The notes beneath the pieces are model-generated. The model saw only the letters and a program-made list of their open reading frames with translations, searched no databases and was not told the origin of the DNA. 64,000 bases of DNA from Spirometra erinaceieuropaei (Eukaryota > Platyhelminthes > Cestoda > Diphyllobothriidea > Diphyllobothriidae), in contig CACRXP010000001.1 in NCBI GenBank assembly GCA_902702965.1, positions 1,253,465 through 1,317,464 on the forward strand, in the 5' to 3' direction. Position numbers and translations under genes: made by a program. Position 1 is the stretch's first letter. Each line of letters begins with the position of its first letter. Positions 11,430 to 20,490 of the stretch are shown here, piece by piece.

Positions 11430-11965
11430 CAGATCGACTTGGTGGCCACTCTCACAGGCAGCAACAGTCAAGGGCTTTCTTCTCATTTTTCGGAGTCAAC
11501 TTCACGCCAGTCGGATCACCCAGGCATTCTTCGAGGCTCCTCTCCGCCTAAACTACATGCCCTGCTTCAAGGTTACACTGCATGCTAAAGGTACAGTGCA
11601 AAATCCGACGGCTGTTTCCGGTTTAGCCGCATCGTCTGTCAGACCCGCCCTAGGTGAGCGTGGGTCTGAATTTTAGACCTGGGTGCAGCTTATCGTTGAG
11701 GTCGAGTCGGTGGGTGGACTCTTTGTGGGAGTTTTCCAATGCAGCCGAGGGTCAAATTCTCCAGTCAGTCGGGGCGTGGTTTTCACACTTCAATTCCGGT
11801 CTAGGGCCCCAGCAGCGTGGTTACACAAAGACAAGTGATCCGCAACCCAGGACTGCTGTCATTACAGTCAAAGAAGTGGGTGGGATGGCATTCACCAATC
11901 AGGCTACGGATATGTCCCTTATGGCGCATTCTGGGGCCCTGGCAGGCATGCACCAGGCGAGCAGG
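11430..11965. other. Unassigned sequence
   Basis: Between two SINE copies. Frames on both strands (11392-11676, 11654-11977, 11801-11986) overlap and lack motifs. Confidence 0.4.
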
Positions 11966-11969
11966 AAGA

Positions 11970-12045
11970 AATACTGACAAAGACAAGGGAAACTGGAATA
12001 GTCATTTCTGGCTTATTAGCCGTTGTCATCCGACTGTACTCAACC
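11970..12045 (-). mobile_element. SINE body fragment, copy e
   Basis: The minus strand reads GGCTAATAAGCCAGAAATGA, then CTATTCCAGTTTCCC and TTGTCTTTGTCAGTA, matching the SINE body. No head is present. Confidence 0.7.
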
Positions 12046-12049
12046 CCAG

Positions 12050-13005
12050 GGTTTGACAACCTTCTTTATCAGCACCATATCGCTCGAATTATTGACATTC
12101 GCTTTATTCTTTTTAAATTTTCTTGCTTTATCAAAAAAATAACATCCTCCCGCCTGTGTTTCTCATTCTCTTCTAGTTGGTGGCACAGTTCGACGACAGT
12201 TTTGTAGTAGGTAGATTTTTTCCACAGCTGACTCATCCCCTTCATCCTGCTCCAATGTCAGCGAAGTCGCTGCATTCACCGCTGTGCCATTTTCGCGATA
12301 CCTCCTGTTGAACGTCGCCTTGTTGACAGTGTGTCATCTCGTCATTCGCCAGGTTATTTTGACCTGTCTACATATCGAACCCAGAAACAAAGACCTACAG
12401 TGTCATCTAAACAGCCATGCACATTTGTGCGTCGCTTCCTGTTCTGACTCAATGATTGCCGTTAGTGACTTTCTTGGTTAGAGAATTTTTCGCAGAGATC
12501 CAACTCCTCGCAGACACGAGATTAGGCATCCGTCCCGGCATTACATGCGGCCTTGCGCTAAATTCCACGGGAGTTGGGATTAGGGTATGAGAATAGTCAC
12601 TCCCCTGGAATCTACCGTAGGGTCACCTGTAATTCGCGGAGGGTACTCATTCCCATGTCCAGCCAATCGTTCTCTCTCCCCCCCCCTTTCTGTCAAACCT
12701 TTATCTCTGTCGGATGCCACTTCCTTATCTATCCTTGCATGCTACTTACCAACCACTGTTCTTGGTTCACATCCGAGCAGTCTGATCTTAAGCCTGATTC
12801 CTTGATTACACCCAGCCAAGGTCACACGGGTTGGCAGTAGGAAGGTCATTAATCAAGTGGTAAACACTCTGCACTTTCGTGGAAAAATGATCGAAAAGAA
12901 ATGGCAGCAATACTTTTACAGACAACGAGCGCTTTTCATTACGTGCTTTGGTATAACTGAGTCAACTTGACTAAACTGTAGCACGCCATGCACGGGGTTG
13001 AAGTT
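12050..13005. other. Unassigned sequence
   Basis: Small frames at 12284-12481 and 12574-12840 (+) show no recognisable protein. A pyrimidine-rich stretch is visible near 12670-12700. Confidence 0.4.
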
Positions 13006-13007
13006 GT

Positions 13008-13225
13008 GGCAACGATCGGGTGAAGGGCCCCAAACACGCACGACCAGCCAAAGAGAGAAAGGTGATAATCGGAGTTTTACGAGACCGTCTACAACAGACG
13101 ACCCAACCTTGTAAGATGAAACACCACAACGAAATAATAGTGTCGGACGAAAACTCGCTTAAATAAGTATAATAGATATTCCCTGTATGCCATAGATGCT
13201 TGGGGGCCTTCACTCGATCCTTACC
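13008..13225 (-). mobile_element. Short TIR element, copy B (218 bp)
   Basis: Ends GGCAACGATCGGGTGAAGG and CCTTCACTCGATCCTTACC are inverted repeats of each other over about 23 bases. Internally it matches copy A (10371-10783) on the opposite strand, at high identity and without the 196-bp insertion, so this is probably the ancestral length. No protein is encoded. A MITE-type non-autonomous DNA transposon is the simplest reading. I could not identify a clear target duplication. Confidence 0.75.
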
Positions 13226-16200
13226 GTAAATCCTAATGACTTCCGTCTCTCCCGTTTATTCCAAGCTCAACGGCCTGATATCTGGGGGGCCGCCCGTTCT
13301 TGCCTGCCAGAAACTTTCCACTGAAAATTATTTTGCCTTTGATTGAAAACGTTAACCTGAAAAAGGACGATAGGGTCTTTCGGCTGCGACAGAATTCCAA
13401 GGTATCCTTAAGACCGTTAGGGAACATAGGTAAAACCGGTTGTTGTGGAACCTACGGGAAAAAAGCTCGTCAGTCTGACTTAACTGATGAACGGAAATAA
13501 CAAAAAAACGAGCTCAGAAATAAGAGTGCTTTCTTCTGTAGAGGGAAAAGAAAGTTGGAATGTACAGCATGGGAACTGGCTCCCGCCTCTTTCATCCAGA
13601 CTCACGACAATACCATTTGACAAACAATACTGTGCAAACCTTGCAGTCATTATAATCGACTGATGTACTTAATGATAACAATTGCAACTGATAAGTGGAT
13701 GGGATATCTGCTAATTTAAAAGAGATTTTGTCAATAAACTTCGAAGGACGAAGCTCGTGTCAGTAAAATGCCCTCAAATAAGCCGAAAGGTTTTCATTTC
13801 CATCAGTATAAAACCCACACAATCAAAGGTGGTTGCTCCTTCGGCACACCACCAGACTACGGTTGCCGGGGTGCAGCGGGTCTAAGAGCCGCAACATGGC
13901 TTTCGAGGTACAGCTCTGCACGTTTTTTGATTTGTCAGAAATAGACTTCGACATATCGTAGTTTCTTCGTATACGCCGATGTCTGGGAGCACTGAGGGCA
14001 TCTGCGTGGATTGAAATAAAGTGAGAGCGGCTCGTGTAACGTCGCTCCCCCATTGACAGGCGGTTTTGCTTTAAATTCCGGGGCACTTACACCCATGTCC
14101 CAACCCAAACCCTGACCTCAATGCAAGACCAGCTGCAACGCGGGGGTACCTATTCCAGTGTCCAATTCTTCCTCCTGTCAAAAATCATCGGGCAGAAGGA
14201 CCCCCCAAGGCACAACGGAACGGGCATGTCCTGTAACCTGATCGGTGGGCACCTTTCCCACGATGGATACTCACCATGAGTTGATGACAGGACTAGACCC
14301 CACGGATTGGAGATGGGCGCAGTGACTGACCTGGTCATATCACGGAAGGGTCCCGGCTACTAACCGGACCAGTCCTTACGCACAGCTTCACTGTGTGAGG
14401 AAACACTGGCTAATTCTAGCCTGATTTCGTCTCACAGTTGACGCGGCTGATGGAGTGTCGCCGCCGCTCTCCATGCAGTTTCCTGAGACAGCAGACAAAA
14501 GACGGATGACTAAGTATTTGGTGTGATTGTCAATCCATAAGGATGGGAAACCCCCCCCCCCTCGGCAGCCCAGCGCTTGTTCATAATACGATTTTAGCAA
14601 GGGCGAAATGTTGGGGGGAAGGTTCACGTTTGTGTAGCCAGAATGTCTTCTATTATTTACTGACCGTGATCACATAGATACCTAGGAACGACAATTAACT
14701 GTAGACATTAACACTGAGGATGAAATTGCGCCTGACAGAGGTATGTTTGCCCGGTCGCGTGCAGGAAGGTGAGCAAATCCATCCTTGAGACAGACAGCGC
14801 CATTATATGTTTTCATGCCTTGCCTGTCCGCCTCCCTTCAAACAAATGGACAGTTTGGCTCTCTCTGTGATGACAGAATTTCTCAATCAGTCATCTATGC
14901 AAAATTCCACTACTTAGATCGTTCAAATATTCTTGTGGAGGGAGGCTTGGTTGTTAGACCTTCACAGCCTGCATCGGAGGAACAAGCAGACGATTAGGTT
15001 CACATGGATGAAATCGGAGGGGGAAGACTATCACCCCTGTATTATGACCGCCTGAAATTTGGTCTCGAGGTATAACCTGCGCAGAAGATTGTTTTTCAAG
15101 TTTTTATTCTTACCCATGATCCATGGCGACTTTGGAATTAGGTATTTCATGAGGCTCTGGATGAATCCGTTCAGATGTTCGTTCAAACCTAGTCAGTCCT
15201 TGTGAGACCATCTTAAACGTTCGGATGGTCACTGTTTTCACTGGTAACGGTGTAAGACGCATCTTCATTCTCCGTTCCATAATAGTAATTGAACTCGAAT
15301 CGAGCTCGAGGATGGCCAGGATTTCGAGCTTGATTCGCATTTCAGGGGTCAAATCTCATGTATTCTCTGGAATGGACCCCCAGCCCCATACCTGCCAGTT
15401 TTCTCTGTCTAACAAACCCAGTGCATTACGACCCCACCGTTGCCCAAAATAGGTAATCCCTAAACAGAAAATTAGGGAGCCTCAGTTGCGCAACATAAGA
15501 TTATTTACTCAAACGCAGTCATAAACGATTGCGTAAATGGAGGTGTGGCCAATAATGGGGCATAAAAATGCTGAGATACATAACGACTTCCAAAACAGCA
15601 TATGAGGTAAGAGGTCTATAGTGACGCGGCAGGATGTCAAAAGAAAAGTTATTAACTACGTAAAAGTGACGGTTGGTGGTAAGGTACAAAGCAGGCTAGG
15701 TTTATAGCAGCTCTGCCGTCGTTACTGACATTTTCCGCTGTGTGCCCCACAGAAAGCTGGGCACAGGGAAGCTGAAGTGCGCATGAAGTAGCTTACGGTG
15801 AATGTAGGCGTACACTGCTTTTTTACAGCACTCCCTCTTACCTCACCCACTTGGGCCTTGTGTGAAGACAAAGTCTAGAAGAGGGGGGAACGGGGCCGGA
15901 AGAGTTGAACAGTTCATCTACACGTGCCAAACGCGAAAGACCGGGTTTCCACACAAACAAGATAAGGGGAGGCTCGGATTCCAAGTGAGTAGGAGTGTCA
16001 TGAGGGCCACACTAGAAATGTGCCATTGAGTTTGACTCAACCCACTAGTCGACCATTCTACACAGGCGCACAGGCCGACTGCAAGGTTTGAGTTCTATCG
16101 TCGATTGGCTCTCTTCCAACCCATGAAGTTTAGCGCGTGGGGATCGATTCAAGCGCGCCAGAGGCGGCATATATCTTGCTTCCCTCCTCCTTTTACCAGT

Positions 16201-16239
16201 CGGTCTTCCCAGCCGACCATCCAACTAAGGCTGAGATTG
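13226..16239. other. Unassigned 3-kb stretch
   Basis: No domain was recognised in frames at 13823-14086 (-), 14388-14627 (-), 14785-14997 (+), 15110-15352 (-) or 15225-15452 (+). A run of 11 C lies at 14551-14561. I see no element termini here. Older transposon debris could be present beyond recognition. Confidence 0.4.
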
Positions 16240-16900
16240 GCCGAGCTAGCTGACAGAACTAAAACAACCCAGGCTTCGACAAACGGGGGTGAGCTGATTG
16301 GATCTGATATGCGTTAGAATGCCATGGAGGCCACGTGGAGGAGGAGCTGAAGAACAGGCTCCCCACTTGCATGGGAGGTGTCTGTTTGGTGTCTGTGGTA
16401 AGGATGTGAGACGGGTTCCTGTGTGGGACCATGGGACGGTTGAGTGTGCGTAGTCAGTGCGGACAGTGTGGGCAGAGACGGCAAGTGTGTGTCGGGGCCT
16501 CTTGCATTGATTCGCCACTATCAGTGCGACGAATTACAGGTTACCGGACAGGGATTGTGGAGGTCGCCATTGTGGACACCAAGATGGTTGGTGTAAGGAT
16601 GGCGATAGAATCTTTTGTCGAGGCAGCAGGTGGAGTTGTCGGATTGACTTTACATTTAGTCCGGAAATATCCGACGAGGCTGATCCAGTTGCGAAATGTT
16701 TGTTGACGGCATGAGCATTTTAGAGGGGATTGGGTGCCGAAGTTGTGGGTCGGAGGCGGTTGGTACTTGCAAACCGTTCCTTCGGTTTTAACATCAGCTA
16801 TCCGGCTGGTTCCGTTAGTTTTAACTATCCTTCTCCAGGCCGACCGATCCCGAGAGAGGCCTTTCCAGGTCTACAGGTCTATTTGCACTTCTTGGGGAAA
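16240..16900 (-). pseudogene. LINE C-terminal zinc-finger tail, decayed
   Basis: After the post-RT segment the minus strand gives DRSAWRRIVKTNG (family DRPTWRRTVKTG). A finger-like CSCRQQTFRNWISLVGYFRT followed by KC (16652-16720) then corresponds to C..C, F, LVGHLRT, C in the family. The usual His is Tyr (VGY against VGH). A second finger is suggested by CRLCPHCP around 16465-16490, after EAPTHT. The end of the element is not visible. I place it near 16240, where likeness ends. Zinc-finger tails may help such elements bind nucleic acid, but that role is inference. Confidence 0.65.
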
Positions 16901-17385
16901 GATTTATAAGGCAAGTCTGTAGCATTGTTTTTATCCTTCTTATAAACGAGCACCCCGAGCGACATCTCCATAGAAAGGTTGTTTGATTAGACGCCCCAGA
17001 GCAACTAAAGTTGCCTCAGAGTGGCGTGGATGCCGAGGATCCCGGTTCGTTCCAAAACTTCCGTATCCAGGATCCTGTCTTACCACCTCAATTTCGGTAT
17101 TCTTTGTAAGCAGCTGAGGTGGAAATGATCGAGATCCCTGGCCTGATTTGCGTAGACAGTCTACGTATCCGCTCCGGACAGTAACGTGGTCAGGATTTAT
17201 ACAATGTACATTTTGGGTTCCGTGTTGGGTCTTGGCCTGCAACCGGCCGAAAGCCCGGATGCGCAACTCCACTGTCGACTTTTGATGCTGCTTGAGAGTA
17301 CTGCCTAAATAGGCGATTTTGACCAATTTTTGAGTCAGCTGGCGTTGGTAGGGACGCGAGGATTGCTGTATTCAGTATTAGGTGA
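16900..17385 (-). pseudogene. LINE post-RT segment (YLGSTL region)
   Basis: A 128-aa minus-strand frame at 16940-17326 starts with VKIAYLGSTLKQ, then RIRAFGRLQA, then SCLRK-like and LSIHAML-like remnants in shifted frames, and ends KQPFYGDVARGARL. The family has YLGSTLS, FGRLQ and FYGDVATGAR in this order, so position and order agree. Just before the YLGSTL, NTA and LTQK remnants lead back toward the insertion boundary. This segment lies C-terminal to the catalytic motifs and is broken by frameshifts, although this open frame happens to hide them. Confidence 0.8.
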
Positions 17386-18312
17386 CGGTTAATGAATGAG
17401 CCACCGGGAATTTAGGACGACGCCATTAAATTGCCGTATCCGCTCAAATTTCCTTCTTTTATTTGTAGTATCGCTTCCTGAGATCCCTCATCAGAAATGC
17501 TAAATTTTTCAATTTTTCAGTTAATATATCGTGTCCCTCACAGAATGCGACATCCTCCCTGGCAAATTTTCTCAAAGAAATAGCTTGGCTAGATTGACGT
17601 GCACTTGCTAAGCCGCCTCAGCTTTGCTGATCGCCGACACTTCAGAATTCCACTCTCGCCCCCGCGATTTCGAATCCTCACATCCTATCGTTAAATCTTT
17701 TGGTTCTTGAGGCCATCTCCTCATTTCGACCCCAAGCGGTCTATCGACGCTCTTCGTGGAACCCTCTGTATTCGCCATCTATTAATAGTTTGTTCGCATC
17801 TCCCTTGCCCCCTCCTCGGCTGGACTCGAAGCAGACTGTGACCGATCGCGTCTGTGTTCCTCTCTTCTGGCCACTTTGACGTGAATGGTCTCTTCAGGCG
17901 TATAAATTCTGACTTTATGATGTCCGTTTCGAATCTTTTACTCAATACCGCATTCAGGCCAGTCCTGTCTGACCCGCATACTTACCCCTTCCTGAAATCC
18001 GTTATACACTGTCACATGCAGGCCGGTCCTGCCCGTTTTTTATCCTTTCATGAGCGGCAGTTTTTTCTCCTTTAATCTTAATCCAGTCACATTCATTATG
18101 CTTATTTATTAGGAGCTTTTTCACTGCTCGCTTATCATTCTTCGTAACAGACTATTTATTCCATATATATGTGTAGATAAAATTAAGTATTGTACAGATT
18201 CTGTCTACCTGTTCTAAAACTCATGCAAAAATTTGTTCTTACTTGCTCTGGCCGGACCCCCACGGGCCATGCATAAAAAATTATTATTATTATTATTAGT
18301 ATTATTATTCTG
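17386..18312 (+). mobile_element. Nested insertion with (TTA)n tail, probable LINE 3' end
   Basis: About 930 bases separate LINE residues that are close neighbours in the family, AVNAE on one side and the stretch leading to YLGSTL on the other. The inserted strand is plus: it ends CCGGACCCCCACGGGCCATG, CATAAAAAA and a (TTA)n tract at 18279-18310. A tract of simple repeat at one end is typical of the 3' terminus of non-LTR retrotransposons. The body is pyrimidine-rich. Frame 17854-18075 (+, 73 aa) has no recognised domain. The left boundary is estimated from where LINE homology fades and may be off by about 20 bases. Confidence 0.6.
18279..18310 (+). repeat. (TTA)n microsatellite tail
   Basis: Eleven TTA-type triplets with one interruption (TTAGTA) form the right end of the inserted element, abutting the broken LINE codons. 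Confidence 0.9.
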
Positions 18313-19290
18313 CGTTAACGGCCAGTTCAGCGTTTGCGCGGGCGGGAGCGAAGAGAATCATGCTCCGTTGCATATCTGCGTCTGCCGCTGTTTTGGATGC
18401 GCAGACGTCCCCGAAGAGCAAGTCGTAGACAATAATAGTGGAGGGGCGCCCTGAGGCCCGAACGCGTCGGGTATCGCGAAACTGGTCACCGGCCCCGTAG
18501 ATGATGCTGATCAGGATATGCGTCCATCAGCATGACAGAGAGCGTGAGACTGAAGAGTGTGGATGCGAGTACGCAGCCCTGCTTCACTCTGCTGTCCACT
18601 AAGAATGTTTCTCAGGCTGTACCATTGTCTATAACACGCGCCAGCGTTCGGGGATGAAGCTGACAAGCCATGTGCTTGACTAAATCAGGACAGGTGAATT
18701 TATCCATGATCTTCCAAAGTCCATTTGACCCACCACACTGAACGCTTTTGTTAGATGTACAAAGGTAGCACACATGTTTACCCGCATTTTCTGACACTGT
18801 TATTGCAGTTGGCGGCGGCAAAAATCGTGTAATTGGTTCTGTAGTGTCCTCAAAAACCACGTTGACTTTCCAAGAGAGGTCACAGTTCTAGGTGGCCGTC
18901 GGAACAGTTGAGGGAGACGCGAGCGAAGATTTTCTTGGCGATGTGGTCGACCTGCCGGTTCCCCCTGCTTATAAGGAAGGACTATTGTCACATCCTCCAC
19001 ATCATGGGAAAACGTGTCTCCTAGAACATTAACGTAGGTTTGTCTATCAGTCGATGCCCACAGTGCTCGTAGAGTGCGATCGAGATTGCGTAGGATCCCG
19101 ACACTTTCCCTCTGGAGAGTTTGTGGACGACTTCTGGGAGGGGGAGCGGGAAGCGTAGGTCGCTGTTTGTCTCAGCACGGGGCACCCGTCGATAACGGAG
19201 TCGGAGATCAAGGATAGGTGGTCGAAAATATTTCTAAAGTGCTCATTCCAGCGCTTTAGAATTTGTAATTTCTCCATTTGAAATATCATT
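18313..19290 (-). pseudogene. LINE reverse transcriptase, core motifs broken
   Basis: In live elements this domain copies the element RNA at the nicked target. The minus strand gives EKLQILKRWNEHFRNIF, then VEDVTIVLPYKQGE (family FKDATIVHLYKRKG), IAKKIFARVSLN, SNGLWKIMDKFTCPD, QLHPRTLARVIDNGT and VKQGCVLASTLFSL. The last retains the KQGC motif. The catalytic FADD box is FGDV here (codons 18404-18415). Reading continues through DMQRSM-like text to ELAVNAE at about 18313, where homology stops against the (TTA)n end of the inserted element. At least four frame changes and several stops are required. Confidence 0.85.
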
Positions 19291-19830
19291 CTGTTAGAAC
19301 TGAGAATCGGTTAGGCTTCTATGTGTGTGGAGCCGAACGCCGTCTTGGCCTACGCGAAGTCCTTTGGTTCACTGTGGTTCACACACTATTCGGCATCTTT
19401 AGACATGCGAGCCACCCAGGCGTCTTACATCTCCCGAAGTCGTTGATGCACAAGACATCTTATGCAGATGGGCCCGTTTGGGTCTGTCCGATGGTTCACG
19501 TAGGTTCTGTGCAGCCCACTCTTCTGGACGAATAGGTTGTTGATGTCTGCGTCATCGTTGTTGTTGTTGTCGTCACACCAGTCCCGGAGTTAACGATGTC
19601 TACCTCTGAGGACGTCCAGGGCAGCGGAGTGAATAGTGTTCTGCAGTTGACGTCACTGTGTTTCCACGGCAGCGTTGTCGTCTGGAGTCTGTCGCTTCTC
19701 CGGGCGCTGAGCAAGCTGATTGCTGAAATTGAAACGGCAAATAAGCAAATTCAACAGAATAATGACTAACTTACCCTGCGGTATTCTGCGGGTTTGCAGC
19801 TGGAGCCTCATTCTGGAGACGACCGGTGAT
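19290..19830 (-). pseudogene. LINE linker between endonuclease and RT
   Basis: The minus strand shows RRIPQGKLVIILLNLL, FSNQLAQRPEKRQTPDD, then RQLQNTIHSAALDVLRG, LRDWCDDNNNNDDAD and QKSGLHRTYVNHRTD, ending with LREM*DAWVAR and PILSSN. These match the family pattern of basic and hydrophobic blocks that precede the RT. An asparagine run comes from a small GTT repeat at about 19546-19566, an in-frame microsatellite expansion. Frames change several times. Confidence 0.8.
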
Positions 19831-20490
19831 GAGCCGTACAGTGGTCGGTATCGGGAATCGTCCTGGATACCAGCACGTCCTGCCGATCTCACCTTTGGAC
19901 AAGAACTTAATTCAGCAGCTGCCAACGTCGCGAGCGAGGGAGCATCCAGGTTGTCATCCTCCACGCCGGAAGACGGGAGGGGGTGCTGGTCAGGAGAAGG
20001 TGGTGCTCTGCGCAGGTTCGGAGAAGGAGACAGCTGTCTTTGCGACTGCCGATTCCGTGGGGGCCCAGCAGTTCCCCCCAGACAACGTGGTCTGTTCCGA
20101 CACTAGTATTAGGGTCATCAAAAACATTTGGTTTGTCCGCCGTCGGTACAGCCGTCATAAATATATGCAGGCTCTATTACAATCTCTCCTTTACCTCATT
20201 GGAGCTGGTCATTGGGACAGAATGGCCGCTTGACTCCCCGAAAGGGCAGGCGTAGGATCATGAGACGATCGTTACTGCCCTGAGCTAGATAAGGCAGTCG
20301 TCTCAGGATGTCGTTCCGGGTGGCAAGAGCGACGCCTGTAGCGCTTCGCTCTGCCTTTGGTCAGCGCTACAGAAGCAGATGCAGCCGGCATCAACCTCCT
20401 CCAGTTGGCTCTACTCAGAGATTCGGACTATATTGAGGGCAGCAATGTCCATCTTGTAGCCTGCTAGTCTTTAGGCGACTAATGCCGTTC
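19830..20490 (-). pseudogene. LINE endonuclease (EEP) domain, broken
   Basis: This is the N-terminal nicking endonuclease of the LINE; in live elements it cuts the genomic target so that reverse transcription can be primed. The minus strand gives, in shifting frames, YKMDIAALNIVRISE (family pattern DIAALSETRFSE), then ATRNDILRRLPYLAQG, PMTSSNEVKERL, and DDPNTSVGTDHVVW (family GDFNARVGTDHAAW). Later come LGPHGIGS, LLLRTCAEHHLLLT and TWMLPRSRRWQLL. The catalytic GDFNA box reads DDPNT. In-frame stops interrupt SE*SQLEE and KERL**SLH, and at least two frameshifts are needed. The first recognisable residues map near 20490; sequence upstream, to about 20900, is not recognisable although a 160-aa frame crosses it. 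Confidence 0.85.

Larger units (their letters stand above)
16240..20490 (-). mobile_element. Decayed near-full-length RTE-like LINE with zinc-finger tail
   Basis: Reading the minus strand from 20490 downwards, and allowing frameshifts and stops, one can follow a whole non-LTR retrotransposon protein. The order is an apurinic-type endonuclease, a basic linker, a reverse transcriptase, the post-RT segment with the YLGSTL motif, and a C-terminal C2H2-like zinc-finger tail. The order is collinear throughout, with one large interruption (about 17386-18312). The YLGSTL signature fits RTE-like LINEs; the added zinc finger is unusual for canonical RTE. Reconstruction is by eye against remembered family patterns. 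The element cannot be active: stops, frameshifts and lost catalytic residues occur in every domain. Confidence 0.85.

Noticed and set aside
14551..14561. C homopolymer as a structural signal
   Set aside because: An isolated run of 11 C with no flanking repeat; may be a sequencing or assembly artefact.
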